From NCBI GenBank assembly GCA_030544165.1, contig JAUNRP010000001.1, forward strand, positions 1-34,927: DNA of 34,927 nucleotides, read 5' to 3'. The notes below the pieces were generated by a model. The model did not search any database. It was not told the origin of the DNA and saw nothing but the letters and a program-made list of their open reading frames with translations. How positions within the stretch are numbered: position 1 is the first letter of the stretch; every line of letters begins with the position of its first letter. This DNA comes from a bacterium. GTDB taxonomy: Bacteria; Actinomycetota; Actinomycetes; Actinomycetales; Actinomycetaceae. Positions 6,027 through 14,148 of this stretch are shown here, in pieces. Position numbers and translations under genes: made by a program.

Positions 6027-8273
6027 CTAGCCGGCCCGCCCGCCCGAATCGTGGTCCCATCCCGGCGGAAGCGCATCGCGGTAGACCGCGTGGAGGCGCT
6101 TGGTGCACCGCGTCATCGCCACGTAGATGTCCCCCGTGGAGCGGTGCGCGATCTCGGCGGGCTCCACCACGATCACCACATCGAACTCGAGACCCTTGGA
6201 GGCAGGTGCATCGAGAACCACGAGGGGTGCCCGCAGGGGGTTCCCATCGGGAGAGCGGAGCTGTTCCTCGAACTGACCGCGGAGCTCGCTGAGGACACCC
6301 GAGACCTGTTCGGTGGGGGCCAGGACGGCCACCTTGCCCCGCCCGCTCTCCTCCAACTCGCGGGCGACCACGGGCACGAGCACATCGCGCCAGTGGCCGT
6401 GGGTCACCCGGAGTGCATCCGGAACGTCGCGCGCTGCGGTGAGGGGCAGGTAGTCGGCAGGAGCGCCCGCCATGAGGACCCTCCCCGCCAGGTCGAGCAC
6501 CGTTGCGGGGGTCCGGTAGGAGACGGTGAGGGCTGCCTGGCGCACGTGCTCCCGGCCCGCCTTCCCCATGAGGGAGCGCCACGTGGGCGCCGGCGTGGAG
6601 GAGGACTGCTGCGCGAGATCGCCCACCACCGTCATCGAGCGCAGGGGGACCCGGCGGAGCAGGGAGCGCCACGCCATGGGGGAGAGCTCCTGCGCCTCGT
6701 CCACCACGATGTGCCCGTAGGTCCACGTGCGGTCATCCGCCGCCCGTTCGGCCAACGTGCGGCGCGGACCCTCGGCGCGGAACCGGGCCGCCAGCATGGA
6801 GGCGGAGACCATGCCGCCTCCGAGGTCCTGGGACTCGATGGCCTGCTGGGCGAACTCGAGCTGCTCCCGGGCCTGGGCCTCGTCCTCCATGCGCGAGCGG
6901 CGGGCCTCGGCCTCCTCGTGGGGGCCGAGGAGCTCGGCGAGCTCATCGAGGATTGGGATGTCCGAGATGGTCCACGGGCTCCCCGGCTCGCGCAGCAGGA
7001 GTTCGCGCTCCTGGTGGCTGAGCGTGGGGGCATGGAGTTCGAGCAGCTCGGGCCGCGAGTAGAGCTTCTCGAGCAGGCCATGCGGCGTCGTCGGCATCCA
7101 GCACAGGTTGAGGGCGATCCGGACCTCGCGGTTCGTGCGGACGTCCTCGTAGAGGTAGAGGTAGTCGTCCGACTCGTCCAGGCCGCGGCCCACGGCGTAC
7201 TGCTTCACCAGGTCATCGAGCATGGCGAGGACGAACGGGGTGCGGGACTCGTTGTGCGTGGAGGCCGAGCGCCGTGCCTTCGACATCGCGGTGCGGACCG
7301 TCTCGGGCCTCACCTCGATCGGCACGCCCTCCACCACGATCCGCTGCACGGCCCCGGGCACGCGCTGGAGGGCCTTCACCGCCCGCTCGGCCACTCGGGA
7401 CATCTCGAGGTGGCCCTTGATCGCTGCGATCTCCTCATCCTCCCGGAGGCGGGTGGAGGTTCCCGGGAGCAGGTCTCCGATCGTGGTGGACACCACGTCG
7501 TTCTCCCCGAGCGAGGGGAGCACCTGGTCGATGTAGTCGAGGAAGACCCGGGTGGGGCCCACGATCAGGACGCCGGAGCGCTGCAGCCGCTCTCGGTGGG
7601 CGTAGAGGAGGTAGGCGGCACGGTGGAGCGCCACAGCGGTCTTCCCCGTTCCCGGCCCGCCCTGCACCACGAGGATCCCGTCCATCGCGTCGCGGATGAT
7701 GGCGTCCTGCTCGGACTGGATCGTGGCCACGATGTCACTCATCTGGCCCTCACGTGCCGCCGCGAGGGCGGCGAAGAGTGCGCCCTCGCCGGTCAGGGAC
7801 GTGGCCACCTCCTCGGTGATCGCCTCGGAGTTGAGGAGCTCGTCCTCGATGCTGACCACCCGCCGGCCCTCGGTGGTGATGTGGCGGCGCCGGACCACAT
7901 TCCCCGGGTGGGCGGCGGTGGCCTGGTAGAACGGGCGGGCTGACGGAGCGCGCCAGTCGAGGAGGAGTTGGTCCTGGGTGTCCGAGAGGATTCCGAGGCG
8001 GCCGATGTAGCGGGGCTCCGGGTCCCCGGCGAAGTCCATCCGCCCGAACACGAGCCGGTTCTCCACCTGATCGAGCCGGGAGATCATGTCCTCGTAGTGT
8101 GCGGCGAACGCGTCCCGCTCCGAGCGGTTCTGCGGGCTCCCGCTCGGCCCCTCCCGCCGGACCCCTGCCAGGTTCGCGGCATACCCGGCCCGTAGCTCGT
8201 CCAGGCGGGCGTAGACCCGATCGAGGTGGTTCTGTTCCAGGCCGATCTCGCGGACCTCGGAATCATTGGACAC
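6027..8273 (-). CDS. helD: HelD-type RNA polymerase recycling ATPase (superfamily 1 helicase-like)
   Basis: 748-residue protein of the actinobacterial HelD/HelR family, which removes stalled RNA polymerase from nucleic acid and can protect it from rifamycins. Visible features: N-terminal coiled-coil arm (about 1-75), the family motif LDWRAP (105-110), Walker A GGPGTGKT (205-212), Walker B VVDEAQE and a C-terminal helicase motif VAMTRCTKRLH. Length matches mycobacterial HelD (about 736). The start is GTG 8273 with GGAGAG five bases upstream. It differs from UvrD by lacking the UvrD C-terminal layout and by the HelD-specific N-terminal region. It is followed after 8 bp by serA on the same strand. 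Which HelD subclass it belongs to, and whether it confers rifampicin tolerance, cannot be decided from sequence alone. Confidence 0.88.
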   Translation of the reverse strand: MSNDSEVREIGLEQNHLDRVYARLDELRAGYAANLAGVRREGPSGSPQNRSERDAFAAHYEDMISRLDQVENRLVFGRMDFAGDPEPRYIGRLGILSDTQDQLLLDWRAPSARPFYQATAAHPGNVVRRRHITTEGRRVVSIEDELLNSEAITEEVATSLTGEGALFAALAAAREGQMSDIVATIQSEQDAIIRDAMDGILVVQGGPGTGKTAVALHRAAYLLYAHRERLQRSGVLIVGPTRVFLDYIDQVLPSLGENDVVSTTIGDLLPGTSTRLREDEEIAAIKGHLEMSRVAERAVKALQRVPGAVQRIVVEGVPIEVRPETVRTAMSKARRSASTHNESRTPFVLAMLDDLVKQYAVGRGLDESDDYLYLYEDVRTNREVRIALNLCWMPTTPHGLLEKLYSRPELLELHAPTLSHQERELLLREPGSPWTISDIPILDELAELLGPHEEAEARRSRMEDEAQAREQLEFAQQAIESQDLGGGMVSASMLAARFRAEGPRRTLAERAADDRTWTYGHIVVDEAQELSPMAWRSLLRRVPLRSMTVVGDLAQQSSSTPAPTWRSLMGKAGREHVRQAALTVSYRTPATVLDLAGRVLMAGAPADYLPLTAARDVPDALRVTHGHWRDVLVPVVARELEESGRGKVAVLAPTEQVSGVLSELRGQFEEQLRSPDGNPLRAPLVVLDAPASKGLEFDVVIVVEPAEIAHRSTGDIYVAMTRCTKRLHAVYRDALPPGWDHDSGGRAG

Positions 8274-8448
8274 CCAAGCTCTCCCATCGTCTCCAGGCCC
8301 TCGCGAAGCGCCCGGAGCGCCGCATCACCCGCATCAACAGCCCTCCATTATCGTCTACACCGTCCCCCGCGCGCCAGCGGATCGCGGAATACCCACGGGG
8401 CCCGGCAGCGTTGGGCAGTGTGGGAGCACAAGAGGAAGGGAGCCCGCC

Positions 8449-9426
8449 ATGAACGAGCATCTGACACCAGGCGATGGACCTGCCCGGAACTTCGTGCGCC
8501 TCGAACCGATCGCGGAGAAGCTCGATGTGCGATCCCTCGTGATCGCCCTCCACTCCCCGATGGACGCCGGTGCCGCCGCCCAGATCGTGGCCGAGCACCT
8601 GACCGGTTCCCTCCAGCACGACCGCGTGGCCACCTTCGACCAGGACGAGGTGACGGACTTCCACCGGCACCGTCCCACGATCGTCTACCAGGACGGCCAG
8701 TTCACGGACCTCCACCCCTCCGAACTCGCGATCGACCTGGTGCGGGATGACGAGGGCAGCGAGCTCCTCCTGCTCCACGGGCAGGAGCCAGACCTGCGGT
8801 GGAACCGGTTCACCGAGACCGTGCTCGCGCTGGCCGAGCGGTTCGGCGTGGACCGCACCTTCGTGCTCCAGGGATTCCCCACCGGGGTGCCGCACACCCG
8901 GCCCGTGCAGATCACCTCGCACGCCTCGCGCCCCGAACTCCGCACGGAGGACGAGGGCATCATGGGGACCCTCCAGTTCCCCGCCCAGGCCTCGAACGTG
9001 CTCGAGCTCGCCTTCGGCCAGGCCGGCACGGACACGGTCGGATACTCCGCGGCGATCCCGCACTACCTGGCCCACCACCCCTACCCGGCGGCCGCGGCCG
9101 CGCTGGTGCGCAGGCTCGCCCACGCCGCCGACTTCGCGCTCCCCGTGGGGGAACTGGACGCGGCAGCGGCACGGTTCGAAGCGGAACTCGCCGGCGTCGT
9201 CGGGGAGGAGGCGGCAGCCCACGTGGCAGCACTCGAGACCCAGTTCGACGCACTGCGCGAGGCCCAGCCCCAGCTCTTCTCGGCCGACGAGCCGGGCGGG
9301 CGGGACATGCAGATCCCCACGGCCGAGGAGATCGGTGCGGCCGCCGAGGCGTTCCTGGCGGACCTCGGGGACCTCGGCGAGCCCGGGTCCGAGCCGGGCG
9401 ATGAACCCCGGGTGTCCGGCTCCTGA
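8449..9426 (+). CDS. PAC2-family protein (DUF75), function unknown
   Basis: 325-residue soluble protein of the PAC2 family, named after the eukaryotic proteasome assembly chaperone 2 and widespread in actinobacteria, where no biochemical role is settled. Recognisable parts are the FGVDRTFVLQGFPTGVPHTRP region (about 135-155), the EGIMGTLQFPAQASN segment that follows, and the AAIPHYLAHHPYPAAA stretch, all typical of actinobacterial PAC2 proteins. The C-terminal 30 residues are acidic and low in complexity. The ATG start has a strong GAGGAAGGGAG purine tract upstream. It is divergent from helD and followed by the sulfolipid genes after 97 bases. A link to the proteasome is only by name; I see no proteasome genes in the window. 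Confidence 0.8.
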   Translation: MNEHLTPGDGPARNFVRLEPIAEKLDVRSLVIALHSPMDAGAAAQIVAEHLTGSLQHDRVATFDQDEVTDFHRHRPTIVYQDGQFTDLHPSELAIDLVRDDEGSELLLLHGQEPDLRWNRFTETVLALAERFGVDRTFVLQGFPTGVPHTRPVQITSHASRPELRTEDEGIMGTLQFPAQASNVLELAFGQAGTDTVGYSAAIPHYLAHHPYPAAAAALVRRLAHAADFALPVGELDAAAARFEAELAGVVGEEAAAHVAALETQFDALREAQPQLFSADEPGGRDMQIPTAEEIGAAAEAFLADLGDLGEPGSEPGDEPRVSGS

Positions 9427-9465
9427 ACTGATTCGGACGATGCGGGAAACCCCTGATTCTCGCGC

Positions 9466-9471
9466 TAGTCT
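9466..9471 (+). promoter_or_regulatory. Possible -10 of the sulfolipid operon
   Basis: TAGTCT, 52 bases upstream of the sqdB ATG, fits TANNNT; I see no convincing -35 at 16-18 bp. The 97-base gap between the PAC2 gene and sqdB makes an independent promoter plausible, but this is weak evidence. Confidence 0.3.
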
Positions 9472-9523
9472 CGACCACGATGCCCTCCGGACCCGGCGGG
9501 CGTGGGCGAGATCAGGAGACGGA

Positions 9524-10723
9524 ATGAAGATCGCGGTACTCGGCGGAGACGGATTCTGCGGCTGGCCCGCGGCGCTGCACCTCTCGGCCAGCGGCCACGA
9601 TGTGACCATCATCGACAACCTCTCGCGCCGGGCGATCGATGAGGAGCTCGGGGCGGAGTCGCTCACGCCGATCCGGCCGATCGAGGAGCGGATCTCGGCC
9701 TGGAAGGAGACCGCGGGCCGGGACATCTCCTTCCGCAACATCGATGTGGCCCAGGACTACGATTCCCTCCTGGACTTCATCACCCACGAGGGGCCGGACG
9801 CGATCATCCACTTCGCGGAGCAGCGCGCCGCGCCCTACTCGATGAAGAACTCGCGCAACAAGCGCTACACCGTGGACAACAACGTGAACGCCACCCACAA
9901 CGTGCTGGCGGCGATCGTGGAGTCCGGGCGGGACGTGCACCTGGTGCACCTCGGCACCATGGGGGTGTACGGCTACGGCACCGCCGGAATGGCGATCCCG
10001 GAGGGCTACCTCGATATCCAGGTGGCCAACGGGGAGGACGTGATCGAGCAGCAGATCCTCTATCCCACGAACCCGGGCTCGGTCTACCACATGACCAAGG
10101 TGCTTGATCAGAACCTGTTCGCGTACTACGCCAAGAACGATCGCCTCCGCATCACGGACCTCCACCAGGGGATCATCTGGGGCACGAACACGGCGGAGAC
10201 CAGTTCGGATGAGCGCCTCATCAACCGCTTCGACTACGACGGCGACTACGGCACGGTCCTCAACCGCTTCCTGGTCCAGGCGGCGGTGGGCTACCCCCTG
10301 ACCGTGCACGGCACCGGCGGCCAGACCCGCGCCTTCATCCACATCCAGGACATGGTGCGCTGCGTGCAGATCGCGCTCGAGAATCCGCCGGAGGCGGGGG
10401 AGCGCGTCAAGATCTTCAACCAGATGACCGAGACGCACCGCGTGCGCGAACTCGCCCACCTGATCGGGGAGCTCACCGGCGCCCAGGTGGAGATGGTCCC
10501 GAACCCGCGCAACGAGGCCGCCGAGAACGAGCTCCACGTCACGAATGACACGTTCCTGGAGCTGGGGCTGAACCCCACCAGGCTCTCCGAGGGCCTCCTG
10601 CTGGAGGTGGAGCAGACCGCCGGGAGGTACAGGGACCGCGTGGACTTCTCCAAGATCCCCGCCACCTCCACCTGGACCGCGGACAACGAGGCGGGGATCC
10701 CGCCCTCGCTCCAGGGCAAGTAG
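9524..10723 (+). CDS. sqdB: UDP-sulfoquinovose synthase (SqdB/SQD1 family)
   Basis: 399-residue extended short-chain dehydrogenase that converts UDP-glucose and sulfite to UDP-sulfoquinovose, the head-group donor for sulfoquinovosyl diacylglycerol. Diagnostic features: NAD-binding GGDGFCGW (7-14), a close match to GGDGYCGW of plant SQD1; HFAEQRAAPYSM (96-107); catalytic Thr145 in LGTMGVYG; Tyr188/Lys192 in YHMTK; and the late motifs NRFLVQAAVGYPLTVHG and GGQTRAF. These long identical blocks set SqdB apart from GalE-type epimerases. The ATG has AGGAGA five bases upstream. The next gene is an SqdX/SQD2-like glycosyltransferase, which strengthens the call. Sulfite source genes are not in the window. 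Confidence 0.93.
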   Translation: MKIAVLGGDGFCGWPAALHLSASGHDVTIIDNLSRRAIDEELGAESLTPIRPIEERISAWKETAGRDISFRNIDVAQDYDSLLDFITHEGPDAIIHFAEQRAAPYSMKNSRNKRYTVDNNVNATHNVLAAIVESGRDVHLVHLGTMGVYGYGTAGMAIPEGYLDIQVANGEDVIEQQILYPTNPGSVYHMTKVLDQNLFAYYAKNDRLRITDLHQGIIWGTNTAETSSDERLINRFDYDGDYGTVLNRFLVQAAVGYPLTVHGTGGQTRAFIHIQDMVRCVQIALENPPEAGERVKIFNQMTETHRVRELAHLIGELTGAQVEMVPNPRNEAAENELHVTNDTFLELGLNPTRLSEGLLLEVEQTAGRYRDRVDFSKIPATSTWTADNEAGIPPSLQGK

Positions 10724-10756
10724 CGCCCCGCCCGCGCCCGCCACCAGCCCACCACC

Positions 10757-11989
10757 ATGCGCATCGCCCTCTTCACCGAGACCTTCCTCCCGAAGATCGA
10801 TGGCGTGGTCACGCGGATCATCCGCACCCTCGAGGCCCTCGAGGAGCTCGGACACGAGGTGATCGTGTTCGCGCCCGGCGAGCCGCCTCCCACCCACGCG
10901 GGCGCCAAGGTGGTGCGCGTGAACTCGGTGGCCTTCAAGCCCCTCTACCCGGAGGTCCGCTTCGGGCTGCCCACCGTGGGGATCGCCACCGAGCTCGCGG
11001 ACTTCCGTCCCGATCTGGTCCACGCCGTCAACCCCGTGTGGATCGGGGGCTACGGCGTGCTCTCCTCCCGGCGCCGCGATCTCCCACTCCTCGCCTCCTT
11101 CCACACGGACCTGCCCAAGTACACGGAGGAGATGGGGATCAGCCTGCTCCGCCCCACGGCGGAGGGCGTCATCCGGTTCCTGCACAACCAGGCCGAGGTG
11201 AACCTGTGCACCTCCGGGCCGATGCTGGAGCGGGCCCGCGAGTTCGGCCTGCGCCGCGTGGGCCTGTGGCCCAAGGCCGTGGACACCCGCACCTACCGGC
11301 CGGACCGCGCCTCCCGCCAGATGCGTGAGCACCTCACCCAGGGCCACCCGGACGCCCCCCTCGTGCTCTACGTGGGGCGGCTGTCCAGGGAGAAGAACCT
11401 GGAGGACCTCCTCATCCCCATCCGGAACCTCGCGGATATCGGCGCCCGGCTCGCGTTCGTGGGATCGGGACCGTTCCGCGAGGAGCTGGAGGAGATGTTC
11501 GCGGGCACCGCCACCTTCTTCGCGGGGTACATGAGTGGCGATGAGCTCGCGAGCGCCTTCGCCTCCGCGGACGCCTTCGCCTTCACCTCCACCACGGAGA
11601 CCCTCGGATTCGTGGCGATGGAGTCCATGGCGAGCGGTGTTCCCGTGGTGGGTGCGGACGCCGGGGGGATCCCGTTCGTGATCGACGACGGCGCCACCGG
11701 ATTCCTCGTCCCGCCCCATGACGCCGGGGCGATGACCGTCCGCCTGCGTCAGCTCCTCACGGACCCGGGCCTGCGGGCGCGACTCTCCGCCGCGGGGCGC
11801 GCCGAGTCCGAGCGGCACTCGTGGCGCAGCGCCACCGAGGCCCTCGTGGGCTACTACCACCAGGCGATCGAGCTCCACCGCGCCGGCGGTGGCGGCGGCG
11901 CCAGCCGGATCGTCCGCCTCGTCTCCCGCCCGGCCCCCTGGCGCCGTACCACCCGCGACGCCGCCGGGTTGCGTCCCGCCGGCTCCTGA
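10757..11989 (+). CDS. sqdX: SqdX/SQD2-like sulfoquinovosyltransferase (GT4 family)
   Basis: 410-residue GT-B glycosyltransferase of family 4, expected to move sulfoquinovose from UDP to diacylglycerol at the cytoplasmic face of the membrane. N-terminal acceptor domain begins RIALFTETFLPKIDG and includes SFHTDLPKY; the nucleotide-sugar domain has LWPKAVDTRTYRP, VLYVGRLSREKNLEDL, VGSGPFREELE and TETLGFVAMESMASG with the retaining-GT glutamate pair. The LWPKAVD...VGRLSREK and GPFREELEEMF blocks resemble plant SQD2 and cyanobacterial SqdX more than mycobacterial PimB/MgtA, but GT4 specificities overlap, so a mannosyl- or glucosyltransferase is the alternative. It lies 33 bases after sqdB. I see no ribosome site at ATG 10757, so its start depends on read-through or coupling. 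Confidence 0.75.
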   Translation: MRIALFTETFLPKIDGVVTRIIRTLEALEELGHEVIVFAPGEPPPTHAGAKVVRVNSVAFKPLYPEVRFGLPTVGIATELADFRPDLVHAVNPVWIGGYGVLSSRRRDLPLLASFHTDLPKYTEEMGISLLRPTAEGVIRFLHNQAEVNLCTSGPMLERAREFGLRRVGLWPKAVDTRTYRPDRASRQMREHLTQGHPDAPLVLYVGRLSREKNLEDLLIPIRNLADIGARLAFVGSGPFREELEEMFAGTATFFAGYMSGDELASAFASADAFAFTSTTETLGFVAMESMASGVPVVGADAGGIPFVIDDGATGFLVPPHDAGAMTVRLRQLLTDPGLRARLSAAGRAESERHSWRSATEALVGYYHQAIELHRAGGGGGASRIVRLVSRPAPWRRTTRDAAGLRPAGS

Positions 11990-11999
11990 CCTCCCGGCC

Positions 12000-12797
12000 C
12001 TACCGGCCCGCGAACGCCTCCGCGTCCCGCCCCGAGAGCACGCGCGCGGGCATGGGGAGCCCGTGCACCCGCCGGGCGATGTCCACCGGATCGAGGGGGC
12101 GGGCGGAGGCCCCCACGATCACGTTCCCGTAGCGCCGCCCCTTGAGCACGGCCGGGTCCGCGATCACGACGGCGGAGCCCAGGTGCTCCAGTGCGCTCGC
12201 CACGTCCTGGCGCGCCTGGGTGAGGGGGGCGGAGTCGGCGATGTTGGTCACCACCACCCCGGAGGGGGTCAGCACGCGGCGCATCGCCGCCCACGCGGAT
12301 GGAGTCCTCAGGTGCTCGGGGACCTGGCCGTGCACGAACACGTCGCGGACCACCACGTCCCAGCGCCCCTCGGGGAAGGCATCGAGGGCCGCGCGGGCGT
12401 CCTCGGTGCGGATCCGCAGCCGGGGCGAACGGGGGAGGGGAAACCAGGTGCGCACGAGGCGGGCGATCTCCGGGTCCCACTCCACGGCGAGCTGGGCCGA
12501 GCCCGGGTGGGTGGCGTCCCACGCCCGCGCGAGCGCGCACGCCCCGCCACCCAGGTGGAGGGCGCGCAGGGGGGTCTGATCGCCGAGGTGGCTGGCCACG
12601 ATCGCGTCCGCGTGCTGCATGTACTCGAACTCGAGGTGCTCGGGGTGGTCCAGATCGATGTAGGAGGACTCCATCCCGTCGATGAAGAACATGGCCTGGC
12701 GGGGGGCGACCTCCCGGACCTCGAGGAGGGCGTGCCCTGTCTGGACGGGTGCCTCCGGCCACGCGGGGGCGCGCTCGGTGCTTCCTCTGGCGGGCAT
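12000..12797 (-). CDS. Spermidine-synthase-like protein, substrate unknown
   Basis: 265-residue Rossmann-fold protein of the spermidine synthase/methyltransferase superfamily. The dinucleotide/SAM-type loop is LHLGGGACALA (80-90), followed by the acidic ribose-binding residue in AVEWDPEI (Glu106) and VVVRDVFVHGQVPEHL (about 146-161), where typical SpeE has an Asp-Ser/Thr-Asp catalytic loop. The reduced catalytic loop means true polyamine synthesis is uncertain. The start ATG 12797 has no ribosome site but has TATCGT six bases upstream, so a leaderless message is likely; a longer reading to 12914 would overlap dinB and is rejected. It converges with sqdX (10 bases apart) and is divergent from dinB. 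Confidence 0.75.
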   Translation of the reverse strand: MPARGSTERAPAWPEAPVQTGHALLEVREVAPRQAMFFIDGMESSYIDLDHPEHLEFEYMQHADAIVASHLGDQTPLRALHLGGGACALARAWDATHPGSAQLAVEWDPEIARLVRTWFPLPRSPRLRIRTEDARAALDAFPEGRWDVVVRDVFVHGQVPEHLRTPSAWAAMRRVLTPSGVVVTNIADSAPLTQARQDVASALEHLGSAVVIADPAVLKGRRYGNVIVGASARPLDPVDIARRVHGLPMPARVLSGRDAEAFAGR

Positions 12798-12803
12798 GGC
12801 CGA

Positions 12804-12811
12804 ACGATACT
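12804..12811. promoter_or_regulatory. Overlapping divergent -10 elements (spermidine-synthase-like gene and dinB)
   Basis: ACGATACT reads TATCGT on the minus strand (12809-12804), six bases before the ATG at 12797, and GATACT on the plus strand (12806-12811), 24 bases before the dinB GTG. The two -10 elements share four bases, so the promoters should exclude each other. -35 elements are not convincing on either side. Confidence 0.4.
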
Positions 12812-12834
12812 CTGGATGGGCGGGAGGTGGTCGG

Positions 12835-14052
12835 GTGTCACGGGGTCCTCGGGCGGGTGTGCGCCGCGAGTGGGGCGGGGACGATGCGGGCACGAACGTC
12901 CTCCACGTGGACATGGACGCGTTCTTCGCATCCGTGGAGGTGCTCGACGATCCGAGCCTCGCCGGCCGCCCGGTGATCGTGGGCGGGAGCGAGCGGGGCG
13001 TGGTGGCGTCGGCCAGCTACGAGGCGCGGGCGGTGGGAGTGCACTCCGCGATGCCCACCGCCCAGGCGCTACGGCTGTGCCCGGACGCCGTGGTGATCGC
13101 CGGGAGGCACGGCCGCTACCGGGAGGTCTCCCGTCAGGTGGTGGCGGTGCTGGACTCGATCACGCCGCTCGTGGAGCAGGTCTCCATCGATGAGGCCTTC
13201 CTCGATGTGGCGGGGTCGATCCGCCGGCTGGGGCCACCCATGACGATCGCCCATGCCATCCGCCGGCGGATCCGCGAGGAGGTGGGGGTTCCTTCCTCCG
13301 TGGGTGTGGCGGGCACCAAGCACGTGGCCAAGCTGTGCTCCGGATTCGCCAAGCCGGAGGGGGTCATGCTCGTGCCGCTCTCCCAGACCGTCCCCTTCCT
13401 CCACTCGCTCCCCGTGGGAGCGCTGTGGGGAGTGGGGGAGCGTACCCGGGAGCTCCTCGCATCGAAGGGGGTGCGGGATGTGGCGCAGCTCGCGGACGTC
13501 CCGGAGGCATCGCTGGCCCGGTGGGTGGGGCCGGCCCTGGCGGCCCGCCTGCACGAACTCGCGTGGGGGAGGGATGACCGCGCCGTATCCCCGGGCCGGG
13601 TGGAGAAGTCGATCTCCACCGAGCAGACCTTCGCCCGCGACATCACGGAGAGGGACGAACTCGATCGGGTGGTCCTGCGCCAGTCCCACGAGTGCGCCAC
13701 CCGTCTGAGGGCCGCGGGGCTCGAGTGCACCCGCGTGACCCTCAAGGTGAGGCACTCGGACTTCACCACCCTCACCCGCTCCCGCACTCTCGGCGCCCCC
13801 ACCTTCCTCGCCGCGGAGATCGCGGCCGCCGCCCGGGACCTGCTGGGCCAGGTGGCACTGCGCCGCGGTGGGGTGCGCCTCCTCGGGGTGCGCACGGACG
13901 GGCTGCTCGATCAGGAGGCCGCCGGCTGGCAGGCAACGCTCGATGCCTCGGACTCGCAGTTGGCCGCGGAGCGGGCCATGGACGAGGTCCACCGGAAGTT
14001 CGGGAGGGCCACCATCACCCCCGCCTCCCTCCTCGAGGTGCCCGAGGAGTGA
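12835..14052 (+). CDS. dinB: DNA polymerase IV (Y-family translesion polymerase)
   Basis: 405-residue DinB, an error-prone polymerase for lesion bypass. Palm-domain residues are visible: Asp26 and Asp28 in HVDMDAFFASVE, and Asp119-Glu120 in SIDEAFLDV. The thumb has VPSSVGVAGTKHVAKL and the little finger is complete. I chose GTG 12835 because GGGAGG ends seven bases upstream and the product begins like actinomycete homologues; ATG 12796 in frame would add 13 residues and overlap the divergent start codon. The C-terminus has no QLxLF-type clamp motif at the end; a WQATLD sequence before the last helix may serve. No LexA box is seen in front of it. Confidence 0.95.
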   Translation: MSRGPRAGVRREWGGDDAGTNVLHVDMDAFFASVEVLDDPSLAGRPVIVGGSERGVVASASYEARAVGVHSAMPTAQALRLCPDAVVIAGRHGRYREVSRQVVAVLDSITPLVEQVSIDEAFLDVAGSIRRLGPPMTIAHAIRRRIREEVGVPSSVGVAGTKHVAKLCSGFAKPEGVMLVPLSQTVPFLHSLPVGALWGVGERTRELLASKGVRDVAQLADVPEASLARWVGPALAARLHELAWGRDDRAVSPGRVEKSISTEQTFARDITERDELDRVVLRQSHECATRLRAAGLECTRVTLKVRHSDFTTLTRSRTLGAPTFLAAEIAAAARDLLGQVALRRGGVRLLGVRTDGLLDQEAAGWQATLDASDSQLAAERAMDEVHRKFGRATITPASLLEVPEE

Positions 14053-14059
14053 AGGATCG

Positions 14060-14092
14060 TTGCGAAGTCTCCACCTTCTCGACTTTGCGAAG
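14060..14092 (+). repeat. Two direct copies of TTGCGAAG
   Basis: TTGCGAAG at 14060-14067 and 14085-14092, 25 bp apart, between dinB and the DUF3040 gene. The second copy contains the proposed -35 (TTGCGA) of the downstream promoter. It may be an operator or coincidence. Confidence 0.35.
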
Positions 14093-14112
14093 CCCCCACG
14101 GGCGCTTATCCT
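14085..14112 (+). promoter_or_regulatory. Promoter of the DUF3040 gene
   Basis: TTGCGA (14085-14090), 16-bp spacer, TATCCT (14107-14112), 37 bases before the ATG, followed by a good ribosome site. No competing promoter is visible in the 96-base gap after dinB. Confidence 0.45.
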
Positions 14113-14148
14113 TGCCATACAGCTTGTCCAGGCGTGAGGAGGCGCGAA

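Noticed and set aside
5907..7943. Long open frame on the plus strand opposite helD
   Set aside because: helD has complete helicase motifs on the other strand; the plus-strand product shows no domain.
8274..8448. Search for promoters in the helD/PAC2 gap
   Set aside because: GATAAT on the minus strand (8352-8347) and TATCGT-like bases on the plus strand exist, but no -35 is convincing in either direction.
9512..11878. Long open frame on the minus strand opposite the sulfolipid genes
   Set aside because: It mirrors sqdB and sqdX codon by codon, with a low-complexity His/Arg/Glu/Gly-rich product and no motif; a GC-rich shadow frame.
12800..12813. CGAAC half site next to dinB as a possible LexA box
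   Set aside because: Only the left half fits; the right half is CTCTG and not GTTCG, so SOS control of dinB is not supported.
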